A DNA stretch of 64,000 bases, from the NCBI RefSeq assembly GCF_963169125.1, contig NC_084800.1, positions 149,788,397 to 149,852,396 on the forward strand. The letters are read 5' to 3'. How positions within the stretch are numbered: the stretch's first letter is position 1; every line of letters starts with the position of its first letter. The position numbers and the translations under genes are program-made. This document shows, one piece after another, positions 1-11,035 of this stretch. The DNA is from Humulus lupulus (taxonomy: Eukaryota > Streptophyta > Magnoliopsida > Rosales > Cannabaceae). The notes beneath the pieces were generated by a model. The model was not told the origin of the DNA, did not search any database, and was given only the letters and a program-made list of their open reading frames with translations.

Positions 1-1829
1 TCCTGTTAAGCCTTGGACATCTTTCCGCGACCTGGGCGAAGGAAGCTCAAGCAATGACCTGATCTTATCGGGGTTTGCCTCGATTCCTCGGGTATTGACT
101 ATGAACCCCAGGAATTTCCCTGCCACGACTCCAAAAGTGCATTTATGGGGATTGAGCCTCATGCCGTATTCTCGTAGTATTTTAAAACATTCTTCCAAGT
201 CGGAAGCATGGTTATCGGCAGTCTTTGACTTGACTAGCATGTCATCAACGTACACTTCCATGTTTTTACCGATCTGGTCCGCGAACATTCTATTTACTAG
301 CCTTTGGTAGGTAGCTCCGGCGTTCTTCAGACTGAACGGCATGACCTTATAGCAATAGACATTAGTCGGGGTCATGAAGCTGGTGTGTTCCTGGTCTACC
401 GGATTCATCACGATCTGATTGTAGCCTGAGTACGCATCCATAAAGGACATGAGCTCGTGCCCCGCTGTGGCATCCATCAGCTGGTCAATCCTTGGCAATG
501 GAAAACAATCCTTGGGGTAGGATTTATTCAAGTCGGAGAAGTCGATGCAGGTTCGCCATTTTCTGTTGGGCTTTGGAACTAGCACGGGGTTAGCGACCCA
601 AGTTGGAAACTTGGCTTCGCGGATAAAGCCACATTTTTTGAGCCGGGCTACTTCTTCTTCTAGGACTTCAGCCCGGGTTGTTCCTAAACGTCTTTGCTTC
701 TGAGACTTGGCAGGAACGCTTTTATCCAGATGTAGCGTGTGCATGATGACACTCGGGCTAATCCCCACCATGTCCTCGTGGGACCAGGCAAATATGTCTA
801 AGTTAGCCCGCAGAAACGTAGTCAGCTCCGCCTTCCTCTTGCCGCAGAGATTTTTCCCGAGCTTGACCATCCGTGATGGATTTTTTGGATCAAGGTTCAC
901 CTCCTCGAGCTCCTCAATAGCTTGGAGCTCGGATCTGTCTTTGCCTACTCGTGGGTCAATATCCTCACTTAAAGCAACATTTCCCCCTTTGGCGCTTTGA
1001 GGTTTTTCAGTCTCAGGGTCCGCTGAGGGTTCCTGAGATGCCTCTTCACTCAGAATGGCCATAGCCAGCTGCCCAGGTTTAGGTTTTCCCTTCATGGAAA
1101 TGTTGTAGCATTCCCTGGCAGCGAGCTGATCGCCCTGGATAGTGCAGATTCCTGTTAAAGTAGGGAACTTCATGGCGAGGTGTCGAATGGAAGTGATAGC
1201 CTCGAAAGCTATGAGCGTAGGTCGGCCCAAAATGGCGTTGTAAGCAACGGGGCAGTCTATGACCACGAACTCGATTAGTTTGGAGACTGTCCGAGATTCT
1301 TCCCCTAGGGTGATCACCAGCTCGATCATCCCTATCGCCGCTGATCCTTCTCCCGAAAAACCATACAGCATCATGGAGGTTGCCTTTAGCTCGGCGACGG
1401 TCAAACCCATCTTCTCTAAGGTGGATCAGAATAGAAGGTTCACCGAGCTCCCATTGTCTATTAGTACCCTTCTCACTCTCCGGTTGGCGAGCTGGACTGC
1501 TACAACCAAGGGATCATTGTGAGGGAACTGGACATGGCCTGCATCTTCCTCCGTAAAAATGATTGGTTGCCTCTCCAATCGCTGCTGCTTTGACTGGCGC
1601 TGCTCCGGGATGAACTCCACTCCGTTGTGAGCCTTTAGTTCATTCACGTATCTCTTCTGGGCACCTCTGCTTATGCCAGCCATGCGCGGTCCTCCAGAGA
1701 TGGTGGATATCTCTCCTCCGACCATGGGGGGAGGGACATCATGATCTACCAGAGACCCGGGCTGACTGGCTGGGGCTTCTGGAGCAGATCGACTCGCTGG
1801 GACCCTGTTCCGCGAGTATTGAACCAAGG
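1..1829 (-). pseudogene. pol: T1 protease and reverse transcriptase (partial)
   Basis: Retroviral-type aspartic protease followed by reverse transcriptase. The protease active site is LIDNGSS around 1444-1460. A TGA at 1426-1428 stops the frame; T2 has a lysine codon there, and an arginine CGA turned to TGA would be the simplest history. Below 1426 the minus frame stays open to the window edge: protease end (ILGRPTL), the AWSHEDMVGI motif before RT, then WRTCIDFSDLNK, MDAYSGYNQI and the catalytic YVDD at 241-252. RT therefore looks chemically intact but cut off by the window before its RNase H. Confidence 0.85.
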
Positions 1830-4012
1830 GGCCGTCCTGATGAGAGTCTCGATCTCATCTTTTAAATGCCTACAATCGTTAGTATTGTGGCCGATGTCGT
1901 TATGAAAATGGCAAAATTTGGGAGTGTCTCTCTTTCCCTTGTGGTGCTTCAATTGCTCCGGCCTCTTCCAAGGGACCCGAGTAGAGTTGGCCAAGAAGAT
2001 ACTCTCTCTGGACTGGGTGAGCTCGGTATACATCGTGAAAACGGGCTTAGACTTATCTACAGACTTATTCTTCTTTTGGCCGTGCTGACTGTTTTCGCCA
2101 TTGCCCTTTCTTTTGCCTCTATCGGGCTGGTTGCTCTGTGCGACGTTTGGGGTCGCTGCCACGGCCTCCGTCCCTACTCCCGCGGGCTGATCGAGAACCT
2201 GGCTGGTTCCCGCAGCTGAGGCTTTGGCTTCTTCCAAGTTTATCCATTCTTGGGCCTTGTTAAGGAATTCTTTGACCGAGCTGACTCCCTTCCTCTGTAT
2301 ATCCTTCCATAGGTCTCCTCCGACAAGGATTCTGGTTCTCATGGCCATGAGCTTGGAGCTATCATCCGCGTCTCTAGCCCGTACAGCAACGTTCGCGAAT
2401 CTGCTCAGGTAGGCCTTAAGAGTCTCACCGGGCTGCTGTCTCACGTTAGCTAGGGAGTCGGCCTGAACACGGGCGGCCTGGGAGGCTTAGAATGCCCTTT
2501 TGAAGTCGGCTGAGAAGGTTTTCCAGGAACTGATTGACTGTCTTTTACTTTGCTTGAACCACTGCCTGGCAGGTCCAGTCAGTGTGGAGGGGAAGATCAA
2601 GCATCTCAGCTCCGGGCCAATGTTATGGGCCATCATTAGGGTGTTAAACATCCCTAAATGGTCTGACGGGTCTCCGTCCCCATTGAACTTTGACAAGTGA
2701 GGCATACGAAAACCAGATGGGTATGCCGTTGATGCTATATTGGGGGCAAAGAGTTCCATCTCGTCTCCCGAATCATATTCGTCTTTTTCTTTTTCTGATA
2801 GGAGCTTCCTCATCACCTCCTCCATCTGAGTCAGGCGCTCGAGGGTTTGGTCCTGATGTCCTTGGTTATTCCGGGGCTGTTCAACAGCTCCGGATCCATT
2901 GTACACATTTGGTGGGTTATTTCCCCTCCTATCTTGAGATAGGTTATTTGGGACATTCCCTCCGTTATGTACTCCGGACAGAACCCCCCCTGAACGAGCC
3001 TGGCCATCTCCTCCTGCTCTGTCCCCTCTATGAGAGTTGAGGCAAGCTCGCAGGTCACCTCCCTGGGTGGTCTGGTGACTTTGTGCCAAACTTAACCGCT
3101 GACGCAGTTCTCCCCCAGAGAGATCATTCTGGCGACTGCCGGTCCAGTGGCTCCTGCTGGATAGGCTTGGAGTCCGCCTTTGGTGGTGACGACCTGAGCT
3201 TTCCCCTGGCACCCTGCTACGCCGGGAAGGTCCGGTTGAGGGCAGGTTTCTCCTACTACCCCCATAGGCTGGGATGTCCCGGATGGGCCGAGGAGGAGAC
3301 AGATATCTGATCGGAGATGGAGGATGTCTGACTGGGGAGGCGATCCTAGTTCTGTCTGGATGGATCAAATTTGGTGGGGGCCTTTCGGCCCTGCCAACCT
3401 GTTGATCCTGCGCCGGGCGATCTGGACGAGGCGCAGGACGGTCGTCGGGGACGGGCTGACGTCACGAGCCCTCCCTGGATCTCCTTCGGGAATTTCCTCG
3501 AGCTCTCCTGGGCGTCCTCGAGGATGGCTGAGAGCTAGAAGTTGATGTCCTGACCGAACGGCTGTATTACTGTTGTCCGGTCCTAGGCATTTCCTCAAAG
3601 TTTGCCTCTCGGTGGTGTGATGAAGGGGTGGAGTTGGCTACCGGAAGTCTATCCGAACGGCTATGCTGGACTGGTTACCCTGGCGAGACTTAAGAGCCTC
3701 GCCTTGCCTCTCTCTGACGTTAACGTCGGTTGTGAGAGGGGGTAATCGGGCTAGGATATCCTGGATTTGCTGGCTAGCTGTTGCTAACTGGCTCCTCAAT
3801 TGAGTGTTCTCCATCTCCACCGCAGTATAATAACATGGGTTCGGGTTAGGTGGCCGAGGCGCCGAACTACCGGTATCATCTTGGCCCACCAGCTGTTTTC
3901 CTGGCCGCTGCTGGACTTCAGGAACTTGCTCATCAGGGATGGTAGTATGATGAGCCTCCTGTCCATCATGTTGTTCTGTCTCATTACCATGCCTGGACCG
4001 AGTAGTCACCAT
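1830..4012 (-). pseudogene. gag: T1 gag (decayed)
   Basis: Capsid/nucleocapsid precursor of a Tat element. It opens MVTTRSRHGNE at 4012, breaks frame near 3638 and again near 3365, and continues as a Pro/Arg/Ser-rich linker followed by the conserved capsid region (FNGDGDPSDHL, then FKQSKRQSISSW). An in-frame TAA stands at 2487-2489, after KRAF; the same frame resumes at once with ASQAARVQ. The nucleic-acid-binding end carries a knuckle of the form C-x2-H-x4-H-x4-C (CHFHNDIGHNTNDC), as in T2. A further frameshift near 1830 separates gag from protease. Product absent or truncated. Confidence 0.8.
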
Positions 4013-4048
4013 AGTTGGATGTTTGCAGCAGCACTAATCGAACTTTCT

Positions 4049-4064
4049 CTCAATGAAAGCACCA
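4049..4064 (-). other. T1 primer binding site
   Basis: TGGTGCTTTCATTGAG on the minus strand lies three bases inside the LTR and is identical to the site of T2 at 10991-11006. It starts with TGG, the complement of the tRNA CCA end. I cannot name the tRNA with confidence. Confidence 0.7.
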
Positions 4065-4067
4065 AAC

Positions 4068-4814
4068 TGTTGACGCGGTTCTTCGCCAATAGGTAATTAA
4101 GAGAAGAAGAGAAAAGGATTAGTGCTAAAGGTGAACCGAAATAGATATATGATCTTAGAGGATGAAAGAGGTGACTCAAGACACGTTTTTTAAGTGGTTC
4201 GAAGGTTAAAATCCTTCTACTCCACTAGTCAATATTATTGATCTATACTGAGTATTTGATTACAGAGTATTTCTTACAAGAGATTATTTTTCCCACCTCT
4301 ATCAACTCCTAGGGTCTCCAAATTTATAGGAGAAGGCACCTGGAAGTTGGTAAGAAGGTCATCCCGTGACCTTCTTAGTTGTCTTATCAATTCTGTGACA
4401 TTCATGATTAATTCCTAAACCTGACACATAAGTGTGGTCAAATCAATAGGTAAGGAGGTAATGGGTCGCATGGCCCAACCTAGTCGTGGGTGCCGTAACA
4501 CGCACGTTCGTGCTGTGTGTCCGAGAAGTCAGGGGGATATCAGACACTTGATGCCTGATATACGCACGTTTACCTTGTGTGTGTTGACTTCCCAAAGGGT
4601 CATAGCCTCCATATCCAGCACGTACCATGAGCTTCATACTTACCTCGGTCTTCGGCCTTCGGAATCCCTGCCCCAGCCTTGGGCGGTGAAGGCGAGCTCT
4701 TGGGGCTTCCTCGAGCTAAGAAGGCACGACATTACGACAGAAGCTCCAGTCCTGGGGATGATCATGAGGTAATCATGGTTATGCCGAAGCTCGGCTTGCT
4801 AATCAGGGCGTACA
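4068..4814 (-). repeat. 5' LTR of T1 (about 747 bp)
   Basis: On the minus strand the LTR starts TGTACGCC and ends GTCAACA, the same ending as the T2 LTR. A TATA-like box (TATAAATT) reads on the minus strand at 4321-4328 and is a candidate promoter. The right boundary is set where similarity to the K1 LTR begins; the left by the TG/CA rule and the adjoining primer site. Small ORFs inside it are not genes. Confidence 0.75.
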
Positions 4815-5061
4815 ATTGTATTAAACCTAATTTTGTCGTTTAGTCGACTTTAGTTATATTTTTGAGTTATAAATATTTCTAAACAGTATTTTGGGATCCC
4901 AAATGTTAGACGCTTTATAATTTTTGATGGATGGATACATTTTTAAATTATGTGGCTTTGTTTATGGTTTAGCTACACTTTTGTCTTAAAACCTCGATTA
5001 GCGAGTTAAATGCATGTTTTAAACTCACTTTGTAACGGCTCTAAGGAAGTAGGGTGTTACA
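4815..5061 (+). repeat. K1 5' LTR, 3'-terminal fragment
   Basis: About 245 bp that match 23433-23677, the end of the K1 3' LTR, including AACCTCGATTAGCGAGTT and the terminal TTACA. The rest of the LTR must lie left of T1, outside the window. Confidence 0.85.
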
Positions 5062-5064
5062 ACT

Positions 5065-5076
5065 TGGTATCAGAGC
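5065..5076 (+). other. K1 primer binding site (initiator tRNA-Met)
   Basis: TGGTATCAGAGC begins three bases after the LTR end. This is the standard complement of the 3' end of plant initiator methionine tRNA. The leader from here to about 5400 shows no ORF of note. Confidence 0.9.
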
Positions 5077-5400
5077 GAGCCAATGTTTGTGGTTCCTGGA
5101 GATTGACCGAACATGTACGCTCGCTGTCAATGACAAGCTCGACTCAGGGTTGGTTGGTAATGATTGAATTATATGGTTGAATATGTGCTTAGCTGCCCTA
5201 TTTGCCTGTTTATTTTATATAGAGCATGATGAATGATTTAACATATGCATGATGCCAGGGCATGGCCCGTTGAGTGTTATATGTTATTTGTATGTTATGT
5301 GGACTGTTGTTTGTGGTTGGTTGATGTGATTGGGAGGTGGTTTTGGATTTCGTTATCATGCCTGATGACCAGTGTCATTGATTGCAGGCATATTGTTGAG

Positions 5401-6660
5401 ATGCCTCAACAATCATCGAGACTCCACGGTAGTAGGGTCGAGGATGACAACCAAGGTTAGGACCCTCCACCTGGAAGCGAGACTTCAACGAACAGATGAA
5501 GAACTTCGACAGTTCAGGCAGCAGGCCCCTCCTCAGGCCACTGGGTTGTCAGTTAAGCAGGTTGCGGTGCCAGTGTCGGTTCAGCTTGTTATGGAGAACA
5601 TGTGGGAACCTTTGTATGAGAGGTTCAAGAAGCAACATCCTCCCACCTTCGAGGGTGGACCAGACCCACTGCGGGCAGAGCAGTGGATGAATATGATTTC
5701 CTCCATCCTGGATTTTATGAGGGTGGAAGGGAACGAGAGGGTAGCTTGTGCCAGCTACATGTTCTGAGAGGATGCCCGCATCTGGTGGGATGCAGTGATT
5801 CAGAGGAGGAATGTGGCAGTTATGACCTGGGATGAGTTCAGAAACATCTTTAATGAGAAATACTACAGTGTTGCAGTCCGAGCTGCGAAGGTTAACGAGT
5901 TCATCAACCTGACTCAGAACCAGTTGATAGTTACTGAGTATGCTCTAGATTCGATCGATTGGCAAAGTTTGCGCCATATTTGGTGCCGAATGATGTGCAA
6001 GAAGGGACATATTTGTGCAGGGGTTGAATGTTATGATCGCCTATGATGTGAAGATTACTTTGGATCCAAAGACTACTACTTATGCCCAGGTGGTGGACAA
6101 GGCCCTTACAGCTGAGGGGGTCGAGGATCAGATATGGAGAGAGAGCGATGCCTCCTTTTATTGGATCCAGTTGGGGTAGTGGCTCTAGTGAGCAGAAGAG
6201 AAAGACCCTAGATTCTTTTGTTCCTCCTAGCTCGGATAGGAGGGCACAGGGTGCTTTCAGTGGCTGTCAGGTTGGAGGTGAAAACTGGAGGAGTTTTCCA
6301 ATGTGTCTACGGTGTAGACGTCGACATCAAGGAGAGTGCAGGATTAGGGCCTGCTTTATCTGTGGGAGTGCCAATCATCTGAAGAAGGACTGCCTGCAAG
6401 CCAAGAAAGAGGAGCCAAAGCAGGGCGACAGTCTCGCTCCTGCCAGAGTGTTCACCTTGACGCAGACTGAGGTGGAGGCTAGCCCCTTGGTTGTAACAAG
6501 ACATATTTCTAGTGCTGGGTCTTCTTATATTGCATTGACTGATTCGGGAGCTACTCATTCATTTGTGTCTACTAGAGTGATTAATCAGCTGTGTAGACCT
6601 AGTGTTTTGTATGCTATGGGTTTTTAGACTTTGTTGCCGACGGGGGATCTGATTAGATTA
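5401..6660 (+). pseudogene. gag: K1 gag with start of protease (decayed)
   Basis: Gag of a chromovirus. Likely start ATG at 5401 (MPQQSSRLHG), with an early frameshift before 5460. The capsid region reads WEPLYERFKKQHPPTFEGG and EQWMNMISSILDFMRV; a TGA at 5765-5767 stands where K3 has TGG (YMFWEDARIWW). Frameshifts near 5946 and 6140 follow. The zinc knuckle CFICGSANHLKKDC (CX2CX4HX4C) lies near 6352-6393, and the protease motif LTDSGATHSF near 6535-6564. A TAG at 6625-6627 and a small deletion near 6650 break the link to the downstream pol frame. Confidence 0.85.
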
Positions 6661-6665
6661 GAGCA

Positions 6666-7664
6666 TTGTCAGTAGAGATAGACGGCAGGGAGTTGTCTGT
6701 GGATCTGATTGAGCTAGAGATGGATGAATTTGATATGATTCTAGGGATGGATTGGTTATTGAATTTTGGGGTGACGATTGACTGCAAGTGTAGGATGGTG
6801 ACTTTTGAACCAGAAGGGGAGGTACCCTTTGTATTTGTGGGGATAGTTAGTGGACTGCGGGTACCTGTGATTTCAGCACTGAAGGCTAGAGACCTGATGC
6901 AGGAAGGTTGCACAGGATTCCTAGCGAACATTATGGAGACCTCTAGGATTGTGTCGGTTGGACCGGGTGAGACCAAATTGGTATGTGAGTTTCTAGATTT
7001 ATTTCCAGAAGATCTGCCAGGGTTGCCGCTGCAGCGAGAGATTGAGTTTTTTATAGAGTTGGCACCAAGGGCAGAGCCAGTATCTAGGATACCTTACAGA
7101 ATGGCTCCTTCTAAGTTGAAGGAGTTGAAGATTCAGTTGCAGGAGTTGTTGGATTTGGGGTTCATCAGACCGAGTTTCTCGCCATGGGGTGCTCCAGTGT
7201 TGTTTGTCAAGAAGAAGGATGGATCTTTTAGGATGTGCATTGACTACAGGGAGTTGAACAAGTTTACCATTAAGAATAAGTACCCACTTCCTAGGATCGA
7301 TGATTTATTTGACCAGCTACAGGGAAAGACAGTGTTTTCCAAGATTGATCTCCGGTCAGGCTACCATCAATTAAGGATCAAAGAAGAGGAGATACCAAAG
7401 ACCACTTTCCGTACGAGGTTTGGACACTATGAATTCCTGGTTATGTCCTTTGAATTAACCAATGCCCCAGAAGCTTTTATGGACATGATGAATAGGGTTT
7501 TCAAGGACTACTTGGACAAGTTCGTGATTGTGTTTATCGACCACATTCTGGTGCACTCTCATTCAGAGATAGAGCATGAGCAGCATCTACGTTTGGTTTT
7601 ACAGTTGTTGAGGGAGCATAGGTTATATGCTAAGTTCAGCAAGTGTGAGTTTTGGCTACCGTAA
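6666..7664 (+). pseudogene. pol: K1 protease end and reverse transcriptase
   Basis: Open frame of 332 codons holding the protease C-terminal half ([12 protein letters not shown]) and RT ([16 protein letters not shown], then [31 protein letters not shown]). The catalytic motif reads FIDHILVHS: the second aspartate of the FIDD/YVDD box is histidine, which should abolish polymerase activity. K3 has FIDDILVYS at the same place. A TAA at 7662-7664 stops the frame just before VTFLGH, and the frame goes on without shift into the next entry. Confidence 0.9.
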
Positions 7665-8342
7665 GTCACGTTTCTGGGCCATATTTTCAGTAAGGAGGGG
7701 ATTCTGGTTGACCCAAGTAAGATTGAGGCAGTGAGAGATTGGCCTGGACCGAGCAGTGTTCCTGAAATTAGGAGTTTTCTGGGATTGGCAATGTATTATC
7801 GGCGGTTTGTTGAGGGGTTCTCCAAGATAGCTACGACGTTGGCAGAATTGACAAGGAAGAAGACTAAGTATGTTTGGACAGACAAATGTGAGAACAATTT
7901 CAAGGAATTGAAGCAGCGTCTGATCACCGCTCCAGTGTTGAATTTGCCGATAGACAATGAGAATTTTGTGGTTTATTGTGATGCTTCCAGACAGGGTTTA
8001 GGGTGTGTGCTGATGCAAGCTAGAAAGGTGATAGCCTATGCATCGAGAAAGTTAAAGGAATACGACCAGAGATATTCCACGCATGATCTGGAGTTGGCAG
8101 CGGTGGTATCTGCACTTAAGGTTTGGAGGCATGACCTGTATGGTCAGAAGTGCGAGATATACACCGGCCATAAGAGTTTGAAGTACTTCTTTACTCAGAA
8201 GGATCTAAATATGTATCAGAGACGGTGGCTAGAGTTGGTAAAGGAATATGATTGTGATATCTTATACCATCCCGGGAAGGCTAATGTGGTGGCTGATGCA
8301 TTGAGTCGGAAAGGCCCAGGACAATTGTTCAGTGCAAGATAG
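7665..8342 (+). pseudogene. pol: K1 RT thumb and RNase H
   Basis: Continues the pol frame after the TAA at 7662: [12 protein letters not shown], then [21 protein letters not shown] (RT connection) and the RNase H core [37 protein letters not shown] and [13 protein letters not shown]. The catalytic Asp and Glu positions of RNase H are present in these motifs. A TAG ends it at 8340-8342. From there to about 8797 the integrase N-terminal part is broken by several stops and shifts. Confidence 0.85.
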
Positions 8343-9835
8343 ATATTTGATAAGCTTGCTGAGGAAATGACTAGAGCGGGTATAGAGTTAGTAGTTGGTC
8401 GGTTAGCCTACATCACTCTTCAGTCTACACTCCTTGAGGGGATCAAGGAGGAGTAGGGGAAGGATTCCCAGTTGAGAAGGCTAAGGACTTTTCTATCTCG
8501 AAAATAGGGTTACTGAAGTATAATGGTCGGATTGTGTTCTGATGGATTCTGATATCCGGTGAGAGATCTTGGATGAATCACATACCACTCCCTATTCCTT
8601 ACATCCAGGTATGACGAAGATGTACCAAGACTTGAGGTCTTTGTATTGGTGGTCAGGCATGAAGAGGGAAGTTGTGGATTATGTGGCTAAGTGCTTAACG
8701 TGTCAATAGGTTAAGGCTGAACATTAGAGGCTAGCAGGGTTATTCGCAACCTCTAGGGATTCCAGAGTGGAAATGGGAAGATATCACCATTGACTTCATG
8801 GTTGGTTTTCCAAAGACCATGGGACACCATGACTCAGTGTGGGTGATTGTGGATAGGTATACCAAGTCTGCCCACTTTTTACCTATCAGGATGACTTATA
8901 TTATGGAACAGTATGCCGAGTTATATGTGAAGGAAATTATTCGACTTCATGGGGCTCCAAGGTCGATAGTACCCGACAGGGACCCCACCTTCACCTACAA
9001 GTTTTGGGAGAGTCTGCAGAAGGCTATGGGCACGCAGTTGCGGTTTAGTACAACTTATCATCCTCAGAAAAATGGACAGTCTGAGAGGACGATTCAGATA
9101 CTGGAAGACATGCTACGAGCCTGTGTGCTAGATTTTGGGGGATCTTGGAGTAAGTATCTCCCTTTGATTGAGTTCTCATACAATAATAGTTATCAGGCGA
9201 CTATCAAAGTGGCTCCGTATGAGATGCTATACTGGAGGAAGTGTAGATCACCTATCCATTTGGATGAGATGGGTGAGAGGAGATACTTAGGTCCTGAGAT
9301 GGTTCAGAGGACCAATGAGGCGATTGAAAAGATTAGAGCTCAAATGATCGCCTCTCAGATTCGCCAGAAGAGTTACTCGAACTTGAGACGCAGAAGCATA
9401 GAATTTCAGGTCGGTGACCATGTATTCGTTAGCGCTTCACCTTTGAGAGGAGTGAAACAGTTTGGTGTTCGGGGAAAGCTGAGCCCTAGGTTTGTTTGCT
9501 CCTTTGAGATTCTAGAGCCGGTTTGGGAGGTAGCTTACAGATTGGTGATGCCTCCAGCTTTATCGGGGGTTCAAGATGTTTTTCACGTGTCCATGCTCCA
9601 GAAGTATGTATTAGATTCGATGCATGTACTGAGCTATGAGAACTTGGAGCTGGACCAGGATTTATCTTATGAGGAGAAGCCGGTTCAGATTCTCGATCGG
9701 AAGGATAAAGTTTTGCAGAGCAAAACAATCGCCTTGGTGAAAGTACTGTGGAGGAACAACAAGATTGAGGAGGTGACATGAGAACTTGAATCAGATATGC
9801 GGGAAGCGGTATCCCGAGTTGTTCAGGTAATTGCG
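8343..9835 (+). pseudogene. pol: K1 integrase with chromodomain-type tail
   Basis: The HHCC zinc-binding end (HPGMTKMYQDLRSLYWW … CLTCQ) is followed by a TAG at 8707-8709, the same codon that is TAG in K3 (60219-60221), and by a frameshift near 8735. The catalytic core is open from 8798 to 9781: [20 protein letters not shown] and GQSERTIQ give the D,D(35)E triad with exactly 35 residues between the second D and E. The tail has the GPFEIL-like fold region and the chromodomain segment near the end (VKVLWRNNKIEEVT). A TGA at 9779-9781 stands where K3 has TGG. Confidence 0.85.
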
Positions 9836-9851
9836 AGGACGAAATTTCTGT

Positions 9852-9865
9852 AAGGAGGGGATAGT
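9852..9865 (+). other. K1 polypurine tract
   Basis: AAGGAGGGGATAGT lies directly before the 3' LTR and would prime plus-strand DNA. Nearly the same tract precedes the 3' LTRs of K2 (52748) and K4 (63632). Confidence 0.85.
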
Positions 9866-10401
9866 TGTAGCGTCCCAAATTTGCTAATAAGGCTTAGGGC
9901 CTTGATTAGCGTGCCTGGAGTGCAATAAGTGATTTATTTTTCTAATATGTGAATTTGATGAATATGTGATTAGAAATGCATGTTTATGTGAATTAAATAT
10001 GCTTGTGGGCCCCGTTTGGTTATTAGGGGCCTGTTTGTAATTTTAGTCCGTTAAGGGCATAAATGTAATAATTGTGAATATTGTGATATATTTGTGATAT
10101 ATCTGTGATGCACGATCTGAGACAGTCTTAGGGAGCGGTTTAGCTATAGAGTCACAACGGGGTGGAATACCCGACTCGGGGCGAGTCGAGGGGAGCATTA
10201 GATGTTTTATTGGGTAATTGGGTTATGAAAATAAATATTTGGAGATATATTTGAAGTTAGAATGTTTAGGAGGGAATATTGGGGAAATTTACCATTTTTC
10301 CCTCGGGGACGTTTTGGTACCCTGAGCCTTTGAGGTAACCTTAGAGACCTAAGTTAAATAAATCAAAATTAATGAAGCACTAAGAAACCAAGGAACCGAC
10401 C
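9866..10401 (+). repeat. K1 3' LTR, first part
   Basis: Starts TGTAGCGTCCC. Just inside is an imperfect inverted repeat (CTAATAAGGC … GCCTTGATTAG). At 10172-10188 a perfect 7-bp stem with a GGG loop follows GTCACAACGGG, a block also seen in other chromovirus LTRs here. Cut by T2 after CGACC (10397-10401), which recurs at 22061-22065. Confidence 0.9.
10397..10401. other. Target site duplication of T2, left copy
   Basis: CGACC immediately before the 5' LTR; the matching copy is at 22061-22065. A perfect 5-bp duplication is expected from Ty3/gypsy integrase. Confidence 0.93.
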
Positions 10402-10987
10402 TGTTATCCAATAAATTAGCATTTGTGACGTGGCGAATAATCTCTTGACACGTGCCTGACACCTGGAGCGTCTGCTAGAGTATCGACCAGGAGACACACC
10501 AGATGCAGGACAGACCTGTCTTTACCATGACCAGACTGGTCGGTGGTTCCGCTGGCAAAACAACATTTATGGAAAGATCTTATGTATCCCGAATTTATTT
10601 CATGCAATCTTCTGAATATCCCATGATTCAGGGGATAATATCTGTAACAATATTGGGCAACCCTCCATGAGCCTATAAAAAGCAAGAGATGGCTCATGGG
10701 AAGGGACTTTGGAGCCCGGAAATCATAGAGATATAGAAATTATCTGTGAAAACTTGTATTGTTTATGAGGAGTGTTGAAACTCATTGAACCCAAGTTCCC
10801 TGATCACACTTTTGATCCCATATCAATATCATTCTAAGTGGACGTAGGTCATTACCAGATTCTGGGGCCGAACCACTATAAATTACTGTGTTTTCTTTAC
10901 TTTTGTCATTACGTTATTATCTATACATATTCGTCTATATCGTTCATATTTTGACTCCGTGTCAGTTGGCTAAATCGTGGGTCAACA
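10402..10987 (+). repeat. T2 5' LTR (586 bp)
   Basis: Starts TGTTATCC and ends GTCAACA. TATA box TATAAAAA at 10674-10681 would place the transcript start roughly 25-30 bp further on. Compared with the 3' LTR the differences are near 10504, 10528, 10719 and 10814. Confidence 0.95.
10674..10681 (+). promoter_or_regulatory. T2 LTR TATA box
   Basis: TATAAAAA inside the 5' LTR, repeated in the 3' LTR at 21747-21754. Position in the middle of the LTR fits the U3/R border. Confidence 0.7.
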
Positions 10988-10990
10988 TTC

Positions 10991-11006
10991 TGGTGCTTTC
11001 ATTGAG
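10991..11006 (+). other. T2 primer binding site
   Basis: TGGTGCTTTCATTGAG, three bases after the LTR, shared exactly with T1 and with one mismatch in T3 (27004-27019). The tRNA is not identified here. Confidence 0.75.
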
Positions 11007-11035
11007 AGGACGATTCATCGTTGTTGATAAAACTA

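Larger units (their letters stand above)
1..4814 (-). mobile_element. T1: 5' half of a Tat-lineage Ty3/gypsy retrotransposon
   Basis: Read on the minus strand, this holds a 5' LTR, primer binding site, gag, protease and reverse transcriptase; the rest runs off the left edge. Assignment to the Tat lineage rests on close likeness to T2 (10402-22060) in gag, protease and RT, and on the same primer-site type. The coding part carries at least two in-frame stops and several frameshifts, so it is not autonomous. It interrupts the 5' LTR of chromovirus K1: the right LTR end (…GTACA at 4814) abuts sequence that matches the last ~245 bp of the K1 LTR. The second flank lies outside the window, so the target duplication cannot be tested. 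Confidence 0.85.

Noticed and set aside
9486..9878. Minus ORF of 130 codons over the K1 integrase tail
   Set aside because: Shadow of integrase on the plus strand; composition reflects the opposite strand.
10416..10697. Minus ORF of 93 codons repeated at 21489-21770
   Set aside because: It is repeated only because both LTRs of T2 contain it; it has no start context or domain.
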